In this document: one piece after another, positions 1 through 7,240 of the stretch | How the letters are laid out: each line of letters opens with the position of its first letter | Numbering within the stretch: the first letter of the stretch is position 1 | Source: Spyradomonas excrementavium | GTDB taxonomy: Bacteria; Cyanobacteriota; Vampirovibrionia; Gastranaerophilales; Gastranaerophilaceae | DNA: 19,553 nucleotides | Reading direction: 5' to 3' | Assembly (NCBI GenBank): GCA_018714005.1 | Contig: DVOA01000113.1 | Location: forward strand, 1 to 19,553 | Notes under the pieces: model-generated | The model's database searches: none | The model's input: the letters and a program-made list of their open reading frames with translations, nothing else | What the model was told of the DNA's origin: nothing | Translations under genes and position numbers: made by a program

Positions 1-170
1 TTGTACATTTCCTCGGATTCTGTGTCAAGAAAAACCTTGTCAATTTCTTTGCAGTTCAACAGTGTTTTCAGAGCTTTGGCATAAAGCCTTTCTCCGTCAA
101 GATACCTCATATTTTTGTTTTCGACCCGCTCACTGCTGCCTTTTGCGGGCACAAATGCATATACTTTCAT
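1..170 (-). CDS. Acylneuraminate cytidylyltransferase-like protein (partial, N-terminal part only)
   Basis: Only the first 56 codons lie in the window; the gene runs off the left edge. The N-terminus reads MKVYAFVPAKGSSERVENKN, the nucleotide-binding signature of the NeuA/KdsB cytidylyltransferase family (A-x-GSxR followed by KN). These enzymes activate an acidic or amino sugar with CTP to give CMP-sugar for surface glycans. The ATG at 170-168 lies one base beyond the TAA of the radical SAM gene. An AAGAGG ribosome binding site precedes it, so it is the last visible gene of the minus-strand operon. Family assignment is firm from the motif; the sugar (sialic, legionaminic, pseudaminic or other) cannot be told from this fragment. 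Confidence 0.8.
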   Translation of the reverse strand, partial: MKVYAFVPAKGSSERVENKNMRYLDGERLYAKALKTLLNCKEIDKVFLDTESEEMY

Positions 171-171
171 T

Positions 172-1023
172 TTAGCCTCTTAATAATTGTTCTGCGCGTT
201 TTACTGTTTTGTTATTTATGTTGCTGTTTCCATAACAGAATTTGCAAGCCTCACGGTAAGTTTTGTCAGTTAGAATTGCTTTTATTAATCCCTTGTATAT
301 CCACATTTGTAGATGATTAGGTTTTTCAGGAAGTTTGGAAATTTTCAAATACTCATTTTGAGGATATCTATGCTTGAAGACTTTGGGTGAATTATGCATT
401 CTGGGGCAAATCGAAAGTTCACCGTCTGCGAGCGTAATACAAGTTCTATTGTGACAAGCAAAAAAGTTTCGGTAAATTGCTTTTTTATCTTTTATTTCAG
501 ATTGGGATGGATTTCCCATATAAAACCAGGCATAATCTTCAATTAAGTGAAAATGGTTTATGTTGCGCTCTACGAAAATTTTTGCTAATTTTTGCTGTTT
601 TTCTCTAGCACATTCATAGTCAGAAATTGATACACATATGTTTTCGTTGTTTTCGCTTAGAAATTTTAAAGTGTCTTCATCTGGTATTATTGTTCCATTA
701 GAAACAATTTTATTTAGTTCTTTGTGTTTTTGACTGCATATGAATTTAATTAGTTTCAAAATATCTTTGTTTGTAAACGGTTCACCTCCGATGATATGAA
801 AACTGTCAATTTCACATAGTTTTGTAATCTTTTTAGCATTTTTTATAACCCCATCTATATCATAAATTTTTGAAGGTATATATGGAAAAAGCTGGGAGCA
901 TTCCTTACATCTCAATGTACAAGTTTCTCCCACCCATATTTGAAGTTTACCAATATGAGGCTTTTTTTTCCTGAATTTTATCAGACCTGAAATAAATTCT
1001 TTTATAAAAATATAACTTTTCAT
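172..1023 (-). CDS. Radical SAM protein with C-terminal SPASM-like cysteines
   Basis: 283 residues. The radical SAM iron-sulfur motif C-x3-C-x2-C is at C35, C39 and C42, and the SAM-binding GGEP motif is at 79-82. Further cysteines at C190, C195, C206, C260 and C263 look like ligands for an auxiliary Fe-S cluster of SPASM or twitch type. Such proteins catalyse radical modifications of peptides, sugars or other small molecules. The start ATG overlaps the stop of the upstream DUF115 gene by four bases (ATGA) and has an AAAGGGTG ribosome binding site. Its place inside a surface-glycan operon suggests a sugar or glycan precursor as substrate, but this is inference; the substrate is not identifiable. 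The radical SAM assignment is secure. Confidence 0.85.
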   Translation of the reverse strand: MKSYIFIKEFISGLIKFRKKKPHIGKLQIWVGETCTLRCKECSQLFPYIPSKIYDIDGVIKNAKKITKLCEIDSFHIIGGEPFTNKDILKLIKFICSQKHKELNKIVSNGTIIPDEDTLKFLSENNENICVSISDYECAREKQQKLAKIFVERNINHFHLIEDYAWFYMGNPSQSEIKDKKAIYRNFFACHNRTCITLADGELSICPRMHNSPKVFKHRYPQNEYLKISKLPEKPNHLQMWIYKGLIKAILTDKTYREACKFCYGNSNINNKTVKRAEQLLRG

Positions 1024-1913
1024 TTTTCACCCTTTTGTTGATACAAATCAGTAAACAAACCCTTTAGCCCGACTGGGTTTACCGATATAATCTCTGTTTC
1101 TGGATAATACATCTGTGCAAAGTTTTTTAGCTCATTCCACCATCTGTGCATCCACTCGGGATCAAGCGGAAAGAGTGGCGGGCCGTTGAAATATCCTTGG
1201 GTTGAACAGTCGCAGCCCACAAGGTAGATTTTTGATGGATTTGTATATAAAATAAACTGCATTGCAGGGAATACCACCGAACCGTGGCAAATTAATGGCT
1301 CTGACGATATATCATAGGTAAAATTAATAACAGGATTGCTTGCATTGGGTGCCCAGGAAGAGCGTGCATAATATCTTTCTGCCTTATGTTTTATTGCATA
1401 AGATTCAGGAATAACCCAGTTTTCAACCAACTCGGGCTGCAACAAGCCGTAAAATCTCTTTAATTCTTTGTTTTTATAGTTATAAGAGTCTTCTATGTAG
1501 TTTTTTACGGCAAGATAATCTTGCATAAACAAAATATCAAACGTAATTTTGTCGAACATATAAGCTCTGTTTACACCCACATGAACAGCATTTTCAATGG
1601 GAATGTAATCATTCAACGTAGGTCCCGTTGCGACGAGCACAACCTCTTTTCCTGCATTACAGTTCTTATATTTTTTGAAAGTTTCTTTGTGGAGCTCCCG
1701 GGCCGCATTCAGCGCTTTGATTTCATTTATAATATCACTTTTAACAGTGAAAATAATGTTTTTACTTTCATCAACTTTTCTGCTCAATGTATGGACGATG
1801 AATTCATTCTTCTTTATTCTGAATTTGAGTTTTATGCCACAAAAGCAGAACACCAAATGATTTTTATCTTCATGCACCGAAAGCATGTTCCTTAAAAACT
1901 GTTTAACTTCCAT
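1020..1913 (-). CDS. DUF115 / MptE-like protein of surface polysaccharide cluster
   Basis: 297 residues from the ATG at 1913-1911. A TTG five codons upstream is also open, but a GGAAGAGGT ribosome binding site lies just before the ATG, so I choose the ATG. Residues about 90-120 read VVLVATGPTLNDY followed by VHVGVNRAY, the glycine-rich nucleotide-binding motif of the DUF115/MptE-like family, which includes motility accessory factors and proteins of capsule clusters. A second typical block, IYLVGCDCS-x-x-GYF, lies in the C-terminal half. GT42 sialyltransferases carry a similar GPSL motif and are the main alternative, given the NeuA-like gene two genes downstream. Residues 21-33 hold a short G-I-K-L-K strand pair also seen in the GT-B gene of this operon. 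No membrane segment is evident. Confidence 0.6.
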   Translation of the reverse strand: MEVKQFLRNMLSVHEDKNHLVFCFCGIKLKFRIKKNEFIVHTLSRKVDESKNIIFTVKSDIINEIKALNAARELHKETFKKYKNCNAGKEVVLVATGPTLNDYIPIENAVHVGVNRAYMFDKITFDILFMQDYLAVKNYIEDSYNYKNKELKRFYGLLQPELVENWVIPESYAIKHKAERYYARSSWAPNASNPVINFTYDISSEPLICHGSVVFPAMQFILYTNPSKIYLVGCDCSTQGYFNGPPLFPLDPEWMHRWWNELKNFAQMYYPETEIISVNPVGLKGLFTDLYQQKGEK

Positions 1914-1915
1914 TA

Positions 1916-3190
1916 TTACCTCTTCCAATCCGCCAATACCTCAATTCCGTCAACATCAAAAACCGGAATTTTAAAAATTTCATGAACTTTTTTTCGTTCT
2001 TTATATGAGTTGTCAACAAAAATTGCCTTTTCAGGCTTGATGTGAGGTGATTTTTCTTCATTAGGCTTTAGGACAATAATTTCATCGAATAACTCTTTGC
2101 ATATCGAAAAACGGGATAACGTTTTTTGCAGGTCGTATTCGTGTTTTGTGAGCAAAACTATTTTTTTATCCTCGTTTTTGCATTGATATAAAAATGAAAT
2201 TGCCGGTAAATGTACCTTATTGTTGATAATTAATGTATCATCGAAGTCAAAATAAACTTTTGAGTATTCATAGTCCATTTTATACCTGGATATCAAAGTT
2301 CTATCCATTTTGAGATTGTAAGGATTTTTAAAAACTTCTATTTCCTGACCTATTGCAGTGTAAATACTCAATAGCGCTAAATTTACTCCCATAGCTCGAG
2401 ATAGACACATTGTACCTGCGCATCGTACGGAGATTTCGAGAAGCTTGAATTTTCCATTGTTGTCTTTTTTAATCTGGAAGAACCATAATCCGCGAAATTT
2501 GAGTTTATCGTTGATTTTATCAGCAATTTTCTGAATTTCCGGTGTAAGCGCTTCATTTTGTCCTGCAACGCAGACCCCGGCCAGAAGCCTTTTTCTGGAA
2601 CGCGGCAGAACTGCTTTCAGGATGCCATTTTTATCTGTAATACAATCAACTGTATATTCATCACCTGGTAAGTATTCAGAAATTATGTACTCTTCGGTGT
2701 TCAGGTTTGCAGGGAGGTCGGTTTTCGCTTTAATCAGCTTTGCTCCCACAGAACCCTGACCTTTTCTGGGCTTGATAAATACAGGTAAATCTTCTATTGT
2801 TGAGTATATTTTTGGGCAGAAATCTTCGTTTTTGAAAATTTCAAAGGTTGCCTTTTTATCCCTGCATACTTCTGCGGTCTTTTTGTCTGAACAAACAACA
2901 ACAGAATTGAGTTTTTCGGGATTTTGGGCAAAAAATTCTGCAACTGTGTCATGCGTAGGAAAAATTACGTCTATTTTGTTTTCGTCAAGGATTTTATTGA
3001 ACTTCTCAAAGAAATCAGGCTCGCTAATTAAAGGAACATTTGCAATGTAGTTTTTGAAAATATAACTTCCGTGTCGTTCCACAGAAGAAGCACCGAAAAG
3101 CTCAATATTGACACATGTAGAAAGTGCGTCATGCAGCTCAACAGAATTGATTTCACCGGCCGGGAATATTAATACTCTGATTTTACTCAT
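1916..3190 (-). CDS. ATP-grasp domain protein fused to a C-terminal HAD domain
   Basis: 424 residues. Residues 1-300 resemble carbamoyl-phosphate-synthase-like ATP-grasp ligases: an N-terminal Rossmann-like domain, the ATP-binding lysine/glycine-rich block FIKPRKGQGSVGA (138-150), and the metal-binding E-I-S-V-R near residue 252. Residues 311-424 form a HAD domain: motif I DFDDT (D315, D317), motif II threonine T348 in VLLTKH, and motif IV VDNS near D393. ATP-grasp enzymes ligate a carboxylate to an amine through an acyl phosphate; HAD domains usually remove phosphate. The fusion suggests a two-step tailoring enzyme, perhaps attaching an amino acid to an amino sugar, which is inference. The start has a perfect GGAGGT ribosome binding site and overlaps the upstream gene by 8 bp. 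Confidence 0.8.
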   Translation of the reverse strand: MSKIRVLIFPAGEINSVELHDALSTCVNIELFGASSVERHGSYIFKNYIANVPLISEPDFFEKFNKILDENKIDVIFPTHDTVAEFFAQNPEKLNSVVVCSDKKTAEVCRDKKATFEIFKNEDFCPKIYSTIEDLPVFIKPRKGQGSVGAKLIKAKTDLPANLNTEEYIISEYLPGDEYTVDCITDKNGILKAVLPRSRKRLLAGVCVAGQNEALTPEIQKIADKINDKLKFRGLWFFQIKKDNNGKFKLLEISVRCAGTMCLSRAMGVNLALLSIYTAIGQEIEVFKNPYNLKMDRTLISRYKMDYEYSKVYFDFDDTLIINNKVHLPAISFLYQCKNEDKKIVLLTKHEYDLQKTLSRFSICKELFDEIIVLKPNEEKSPHIKPEKAIFVDNSYKERKKVHEIFKIPVFDVDGIEVLADWKR

Positions 3191-4124
3191 AAACTACCTC
3201 CAATACTCTGTGCATATCGTTTGCACAGTATCGTTGGTCCAGAGGGAGCGGCACGAGGTATTTTTGAAAATATCCCTCGGTATATTCGTCAGGAAGCGGA
3301 TTCCAATATGTAGCACAGTAGATTTTTTTACTTATAAGTTTTTGCTTGAGACCATTCTCCTCTACAAGATATGGATATGCCATAGGTACATCGTCAGTGT
3401 CTAATTCAAATTTCAATTCGTTGCTATTTTTTAACGATTCATGCAAAATCCTAAAATTTTCAAGCCGGATGGCTTTTGCTCGTTGTGTATCAATCTGATT
3501 GAAGATTTTATATGTTAAATTTGACATATATTTAACCGGCTCATTATTCAGGAGTTCTTCATCTTTGCAAAAGTCCTGATATCCTGAACTTGCGTCAATA
3601 TCCAATCTTTTTAACAGATGTGTGAATCTTGGATAAGAAATATCAGTTTCAAATTCGTCCTCCAATTTTTTGTCGCAATAGAGCAATGATCCGTCAGGAA
3701 CTCCAAAAAACTTCCGAATGGAATTGAATGAAGCAATTCCGTATTTTGGCATATAAAATGCCTGAGCGTTATCAATAATCAGGTTTCTGTATTTTTTAGC
3801 AAGTAGTTTTACGTTTTTGGCGCAAATTCCAAAATAGTTTGTATAGAGGACAAAAGCGTCTTCTGCGAACTCCTCCCGGGGTAAAAAGTCTTTGTTAACG
3901 TGATAAAAATTAATTTTGCAATTTTCTTTTTTTATTGCCTGCCAAACGACAGGACAGGTGTAATACGGTACAAAAATTTCTTTAATATTGTATGCCCTGA
4001 TAACATATCTTAAACTATTTCTTGCCGTGTTTAAGGATATGCTGTTAGATTTTATGTTAAAAGCGCATTCACCCAGCTCTAGGCCGGGATATCCGCCCAG
4101 TTCTTTAGAGCAATTCAAAGTCAT
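3183..4124 (-). CDS. Divergent DegT/DnrJ/EryC1-family PLP-dependent enzyme
   Basis: 313 residues, shorter than the usual 360-400 of sugar aminotransferases. Family hallmarks are visible: LIIDNAQAF (D118 for the pyridine nitrogen of PLP, Q121 for ring stacking) and FNSIRKFFGVPDG, with K138 as the expected Schiff-base lysine. The N-terminal region and C-terminal substrate loops are reduced compared with canonical members. The ATG at 4124 has CGGAG upstream and overlaps the end of the WbqC gene by 20 bp, so the two are translationally coupled. WbqC-family and such short DegT-like genes are found together in O-antigen clusters. It may be an aminotransferase or a repurposed PLP enzyme; the substrate is unknown. 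Confidence 0.7.
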   Translation of the reverse strand: MTLNCSKELGGYPGLELGECAFNIKSNSISLNTARNSLRYVIRAYNIKEIFVPYYTCPVVWQAIKKENCKINFYHVNKDFLPREEFAEDAFVLYTNYFGICAKNVKLLAKKYRNLIIDNAQAFYMPKYGIASFNSIRKFFGVPDGSLLYCDKKLEDEFETDISYPRFTHLLKRLDIDASSGYQDFCKDEELLNNEPVKYMSNLTYKIFNQIDTQRAKAIRLENFRILHESLKNSNELKFELDTDDVPMAYPYLVEENGLKQKLISKKIYCATYWNPLPDEYTEGYFQKYLVPLPLDQRYCANDMHRVLEVVYE

Positions 4125-4821
4125 CGAGCATCTCCGATATTTTTTCTGGTGAATTGAACATCATTACATCAATGATAGATAGGCCAGTTATGATATTTTC
4201 AGGACCTCTTCTTTGAGGATAGGGTTTTATGTTGACTTTTTGGAAAAATAGCTTAATTCCTGCTTGTTCATATTTGTTTCTGTCGAAAAATTCCAAACCA
4301 CCCTGGGGGTTCCAGTATTCATCGGCATCCGGATAGGCTTTACAGATATTCAATGCCCATTCATCAGGAGCGTTAACCTCATCTATTTTTAGATTCATCT
4401 GTGAAAATATTTCATAGTCGAAGTTGATACCAAGATATCTGCATACAGACTCCATTGTGTGTGCATTTAATTCAACAATGCTATCTGTAATAATATCTAA
4501 ACCATCTTCTACCACAGCAACAGTTTGCTTGTAGAAAGGTGATTTTTTCTTGTAATGCTGCAACTGGCTCAAAATTTTTGATTTCCAGTCATTTTCATTA
4601 TTTATCTTAATATCTTTTATTTTCGTGTCCAATGAGTGTTTTTCCAGTGGAACATTGATATATTGCCAGTCATTTTCCGGTTTTAGTACACGATTTCTTT
4701 CTATCCAGCCATGTCTTATAAACTGAACAGGATCAAAAAGTATGAATTTATCTGTATGTTTTATTAAGCTAAAATAGCCTAGATATGGGAAAAAATAAGG
4801 CTGCATAATTCCAAGCTTCAT
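4105..4821 (-). CDS. WbqC family protein
   Basis: 238 residues, a typical length for the family. The N-terminus, with IMQPYFFPYLGYFSL followed by a D-x-V-Q-F block and an R-N-R-V motif, is the recognisable WbqC signature. Conserved NPQGG and the near-C-terminal LSIIDVMMFN are also present. WbqC proteins are encoded in O-antigen and capsule clusters; their biochemical role is poorly defined and usually discussed as amino-sugar decoration. The start ATG overlaps the stop of the upstream glycosyltransferase (ATGA) and has a strong GGAGGGA ribosome binding site. No signal peptide or membrane segment, so cytoplasmic. Confidence 0.85.
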   Translation of the reverse strand: MKLGIMQPYFFPYLGYFSLIKHTDKFILFDPVQFIRHGWIERNRVLKPENDWQYINVPLEKHSLDTKIKDIKINNENDWKSKILSQLQHYKKKSPFYKQTVAVVEDGLDIITDSIVELNAHTMESVCRYLGINFDYEIFSQMNLKIDEVNAPDEWALNICKAYPDADEYWNPQGGLEFFDRNKYEQAGIKLFFQKVNIKPYPQRRGPENIITGLSIIDVMMFNSPEKISEMLDDFELL

Positions 4822-5987
4822 TGTGAAATCCCTCCCTCTATAGTGGGAAGAAAGCTGTATTTTCCCTGGTAAAACAGTTTTAAATTATTTTTAAAACAAT
4901 CAATGTTGTATATGCTGTCATGCTTTTCTTTTAAGGTATTTGCTAATTTTATGTATTCTTCTTTATTCTGCAGTAGTGAAATCATATCATTTGTAATTTT
5001 TTTATACATTTCGTCAAAGGAATCATATGTCAAAGGCAGCTCTTTCCAGCTTTTGTCCGGGAAAAATTTGTCGTTGTAAACCGCAAAACCAATGCTTCCC
5101 ACCAGCGCAGGTATAATAAAATACCCGTCAAACCCTTCCCCAAAGGTTACAGAAAAATAAGAACGTGCAATCAAATCCATATAATCCTGAAATCTCATGT
5201 TCTTTACAGTGACGATTTTATAGTCAGGCAGTTCTTTTTCTATTTTTTTCTGTATTTTTGACTTTTCCGGACAACAATCCGGAGAAAATACTATAATTTT
5301 TTCTTTAGATTCAAAGGGCAAAATTTTATATATTGAAGTTTCGATACCTACTGATAAAAAATGAGTTGGTATGCCCCATTTGTTACATATTTCTTGTGTT
5401 GCACATTTGTCGTGGCCTATAGTTTGCGTAATATTAGCTGTTAATTTTTTGAGATTTTGTATTTTTGACGGTTCCGGCATCAAATCAATATTTTGATTTA
5501 ATATATTGATTTGCAAATCCTTGGTGGATTTTAAAAACTTCTTTTCTTTCAGGGACAATGAGTTGTAGAACTTGTCAGCCAAAAACTCCGGCAAATGAAC
5601 AGTAATCTTTTCAGCTGAAGCATTATCTGTTATTTGTGACCATCTGTATATCTTTTCTTCGTTATTGAAATAGTTATTGTGACTATATGTTCTGTTTCCT
5701 GGCGGTGTCGAAATCAAACACATAGCATTAGGGCAAATTTCTCTAGAATACTTACAAATTGAATATATAGATAGAATTCCTCCAGTTATCATTTCAATTT
5801 TAGGCACAAAAAATATAATTAGTTCTTTTGCCGTTTTTAACTCCGTGAGGTCATAATTATTCTGTTGTGTTATGGCTTTTAAAGTGTTTTCTTTGTTTTT
5901 GTATGAAATTTTAAAGCCTAAAACCCGCCAAACCGTGTTAATATCATCTTTTTTATAAGAAAAGATTTTATCAAAGAAATTTGTCAT
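4818..5987 (-). CDS. Putative GT-B-like glycosyltransferase
   Basis: 389 residues from the ATG at 5987-5985. A TTG three codons earlier is open, but the ATG makes an exact ATGA overlap with the upstream aminotransferase and sits ten bases after AGGGGAG, so it is preferred. The protein has a short N-terminal V-L-G-F-K-I-S-Y-K strand motif like that of other capsule transferases, then a region with IEMITGGILSIYS. A later Rossmann-like half has IIVFSPDCCPEKS (donor-domain-like) and an FGEGFDGYFIIPAL loop resembling the acidic donor-binding loop of GT-B enzymes. I cannot assign a CAZy family with confidence. The operon context (aminotransferase upstream, WbqC downstream) supports a role in assembling the surface glycan. 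Confidence 0.6.
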   Translation of the reverse strand: MTNFFDKIFSYKKDDINTVWRVLGFKISYKNKENTLKAITQQNNYDLTELKTAKELIIFFVPKIEMITGGILSIYSICKYSREICPNAMCLISTPPGNRTYSHNNYFNNEEKIYRWSQITDNASAEKITVHLPEFLADKFYNSLSLKEKKFLKSTKDLQINILNQNIDLMPEPSKIQNLKKLTANITQTIGHDKCATQEICNKWGIPTHFLSVGIETSIYKILPFESKEKIIVFSPDCCPEKSKIQKKIEKELPDYKIVTVKNMRFQDYMDLIARSYFSVTFGEGFDGYFIIPALVGSIGFAVYNDKFFPDKSWKELPLTYDSFDEMYKKITNDMISLLQNKEEYIKLANTLKEKHDSIYNIDCFKNNLKLFYQGKYSFLPTIEGGISQ

Positions 5988-7078
5988 ACTTTGCAAACTC
6001 CCCTGATAATTTTACAAATTTTCTCAATTGTTCCAAGCTCTAATCCGATAAACAATGGAAGGCACGCGATTCTGCTGGCTATATCCTCCGAAATTGGGCA
6101 ATCGAGCGTATTTTCCAGATATGGAAGTTTGTTAAGGCTTGGATAAAAGTATCTTCTGGGGTGAATACCATCTTTGCTCAAGGCATTGAAGACTTCTTTT
6201 AACTCGGTTTCTGATTCAAAAAGAACAGGATAATATGCAAAATTGTACATTAAATCTTTTTGTTTGGCGGGTCTTTTGAGGCAATTTTCCAGGTATGTAT
6301 CGTACAACTCGCTAATTTTTCTTCTTTCTGAAATAATTTCAGACAAATACGGCAAATTTGAAAGCCCCATTGCAGCATTCATTTCCGTTTGTTTAGCATT
6401 TATGCCCAAACAGTAATGATTGTCGCCGTCATGCCCGAAACGTTTTATAAGGTCTAATCTTTGAGAAACTGCGTCCTCCTTGACAATGCAAGCACCGCCT
6501 TCTATCGTGTGGAAAAGCTTGGTTGCGTGGAAACTACAGGTCGAAATATCGCCGTAATCAAGCAGGGATTTGCCTTTGTATTTTGACGCAAAGGCATGAG
6601 CCGCGTCGTAGATTACAAAAATATTGTGTTTTTTAGCAATTTTTTCAATTTTTTCGACGTCACAGGCATATCCGAAAACATGCACGGCTAAAATCGCCTT
6701 TGTATTGGGCGTTATGGCCGCTTCAATTTTATCTGCGTCAATTGTGAAATTTTCCGGCTCAATATCAACAAAAACAGGTTTGCAGCGTTCCCAGAGGATA
6801 GAGCTGGTCGTTGCAACGTATGAAAAAGGAGTTGTGATAATTTCTCCTTCGGTTATCCCCAGCGCTTTTAGGGCTATTTGAATAGCAATTGTACCGTTAG
6901 TGACATAATGGAAATTTTTAACTCCCAGATAAGTTGAAAGTCTGGATTCCAACTCACGTAACAGCGGGCCTTGATTTGTGAGTTGCCCGTTTTCAAAGAT
7001 TTTTGCTATCCACTTGTTATATTCTTCTATCGGCGGCAAAAAGGATTTTGTCACGTATATCTTATCACACTGTTGCAT
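5984..7078 (-). CDS. DegT/DnrJ/EryC1 sugar aminotransferase, VioA-like
   Basis: 364 residues, normal for the family. The N-terminus IYVTKSFLPPIEEY and the QLTNQGP-x3-ELE block resemble VioA-type enzymes that aminate dTDP-4-keto-6-deoxyglucose. The PLP signatures are complete: Y-D-A-A-H (D158, H161) and SFHATKLFHTIEGG with K187 as the Schiff-base lysine. The product would be a 4-amino-4,6-dideoxyhexose nucleotide, used for O-antigen or capsule. It is the first gene of the minus-strand operon. The ATG at 7078 follows a GGAAAG ribosome binding site that lies inside a short hairpin. No dTDP-glucose synthesis genes lie in the window, so the keto-sugar must come from elsewhere. The aminotransferase family is secure; VioA-like specificity is tentative. 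Confidence 0.85.
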   Translation of the reverse strand: MQQCDKIYVTKSFLPPIEEYNKWIAKIFENGQLTNQGPLLRELESRLSTYLGVKNFHYVTNGTIAIQIALKALGITEGEIITTPFSYVATTSSILWERCKPVFVDIEPENFTIDADKIEAAITPNTKAILAVHVFGYACDVEKIEKIAKKHNIFVIYDAAHAFASKYKGKSLLDYGDISTCSFHATKLFHTIEGGACIVKEDAVSQRLDLIKRFGHDGDNHYCLGINAKQTEMNAAMGLSNLPYLSEIISERRKISELYDTYLENCLKRPAKQKDLMYNFAYYPVLFESETELKEVFNALSKDGIHPRRYFYPSLNKLPYLENTLDCPISEDIASRIACLPLFIGLELGTIEKICKIIRGVCKV

Positions 7079-7085
7079 GTCAATT

Positions 7086-7100
7086 CTTTCCTAAGGAAAG
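7086..7100 (-). promoter_or_regulatory. Hairpin including the ribosome binding site of the surface-glycan operon
   Basis: A perfect 6-bp inverted repeat CTTTCC-TTA-GGAAAG lies eight bases before the ATG of the first operon gene. The right arm in the transcript, GGAAAG, is the likely Shine-Dalgarno, so folding would sequester it. This is seen in sequence; regulation is inferred. Confidence 0.4.
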
Positions 7101-7129
7101 CCGGTCTCCAACTCCCGCTTTACATTCAA

Positions 7130-7155
7130 TACAACATATTTTCCAAAATGTTGTA
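7130..7155. promoter_or_regulatory. Dyad TACAACAT-N10-ATGTTGTA, candidate operator
   Basis: A perfect 8-bp inverted repeat with a 10-bp spacer, about 50 bp upstream of the VioA-like gene and just downstream of the candidate promoter. Its spacing suits a dimeric repressor or an RNA hairpin. No regulator gene is adjacent. Confidence 0.35.
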
Positions 7156-7164
7156 AACTACTTG

Positions 7165-7182
7165 CTAGGAAAAATTCTAGCA
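7165..7182 (-). promoter_or_regulatory. Candidate extended -10 promoter of the surface-glycan operon
   Basis: On the minus strand TGCTAGAAT (7182-7174) fits an extended -10 element (TG-n-TAnnnT). It overlaps an imperfect palindrome CTAGGAAA/AATTCTAG (7165-7180). No good -35 at 17 bp is seen. Read-through from the upstream deacetylase gene is also possible, since no strong terminator lies between them. Confidence 0.3.
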
Positions 7183-7240
7183 CAAACAAATTTTTTTTAG
7201 TATCAATGTATATAAATATGAAGTATGAAAAGAAAAATTC

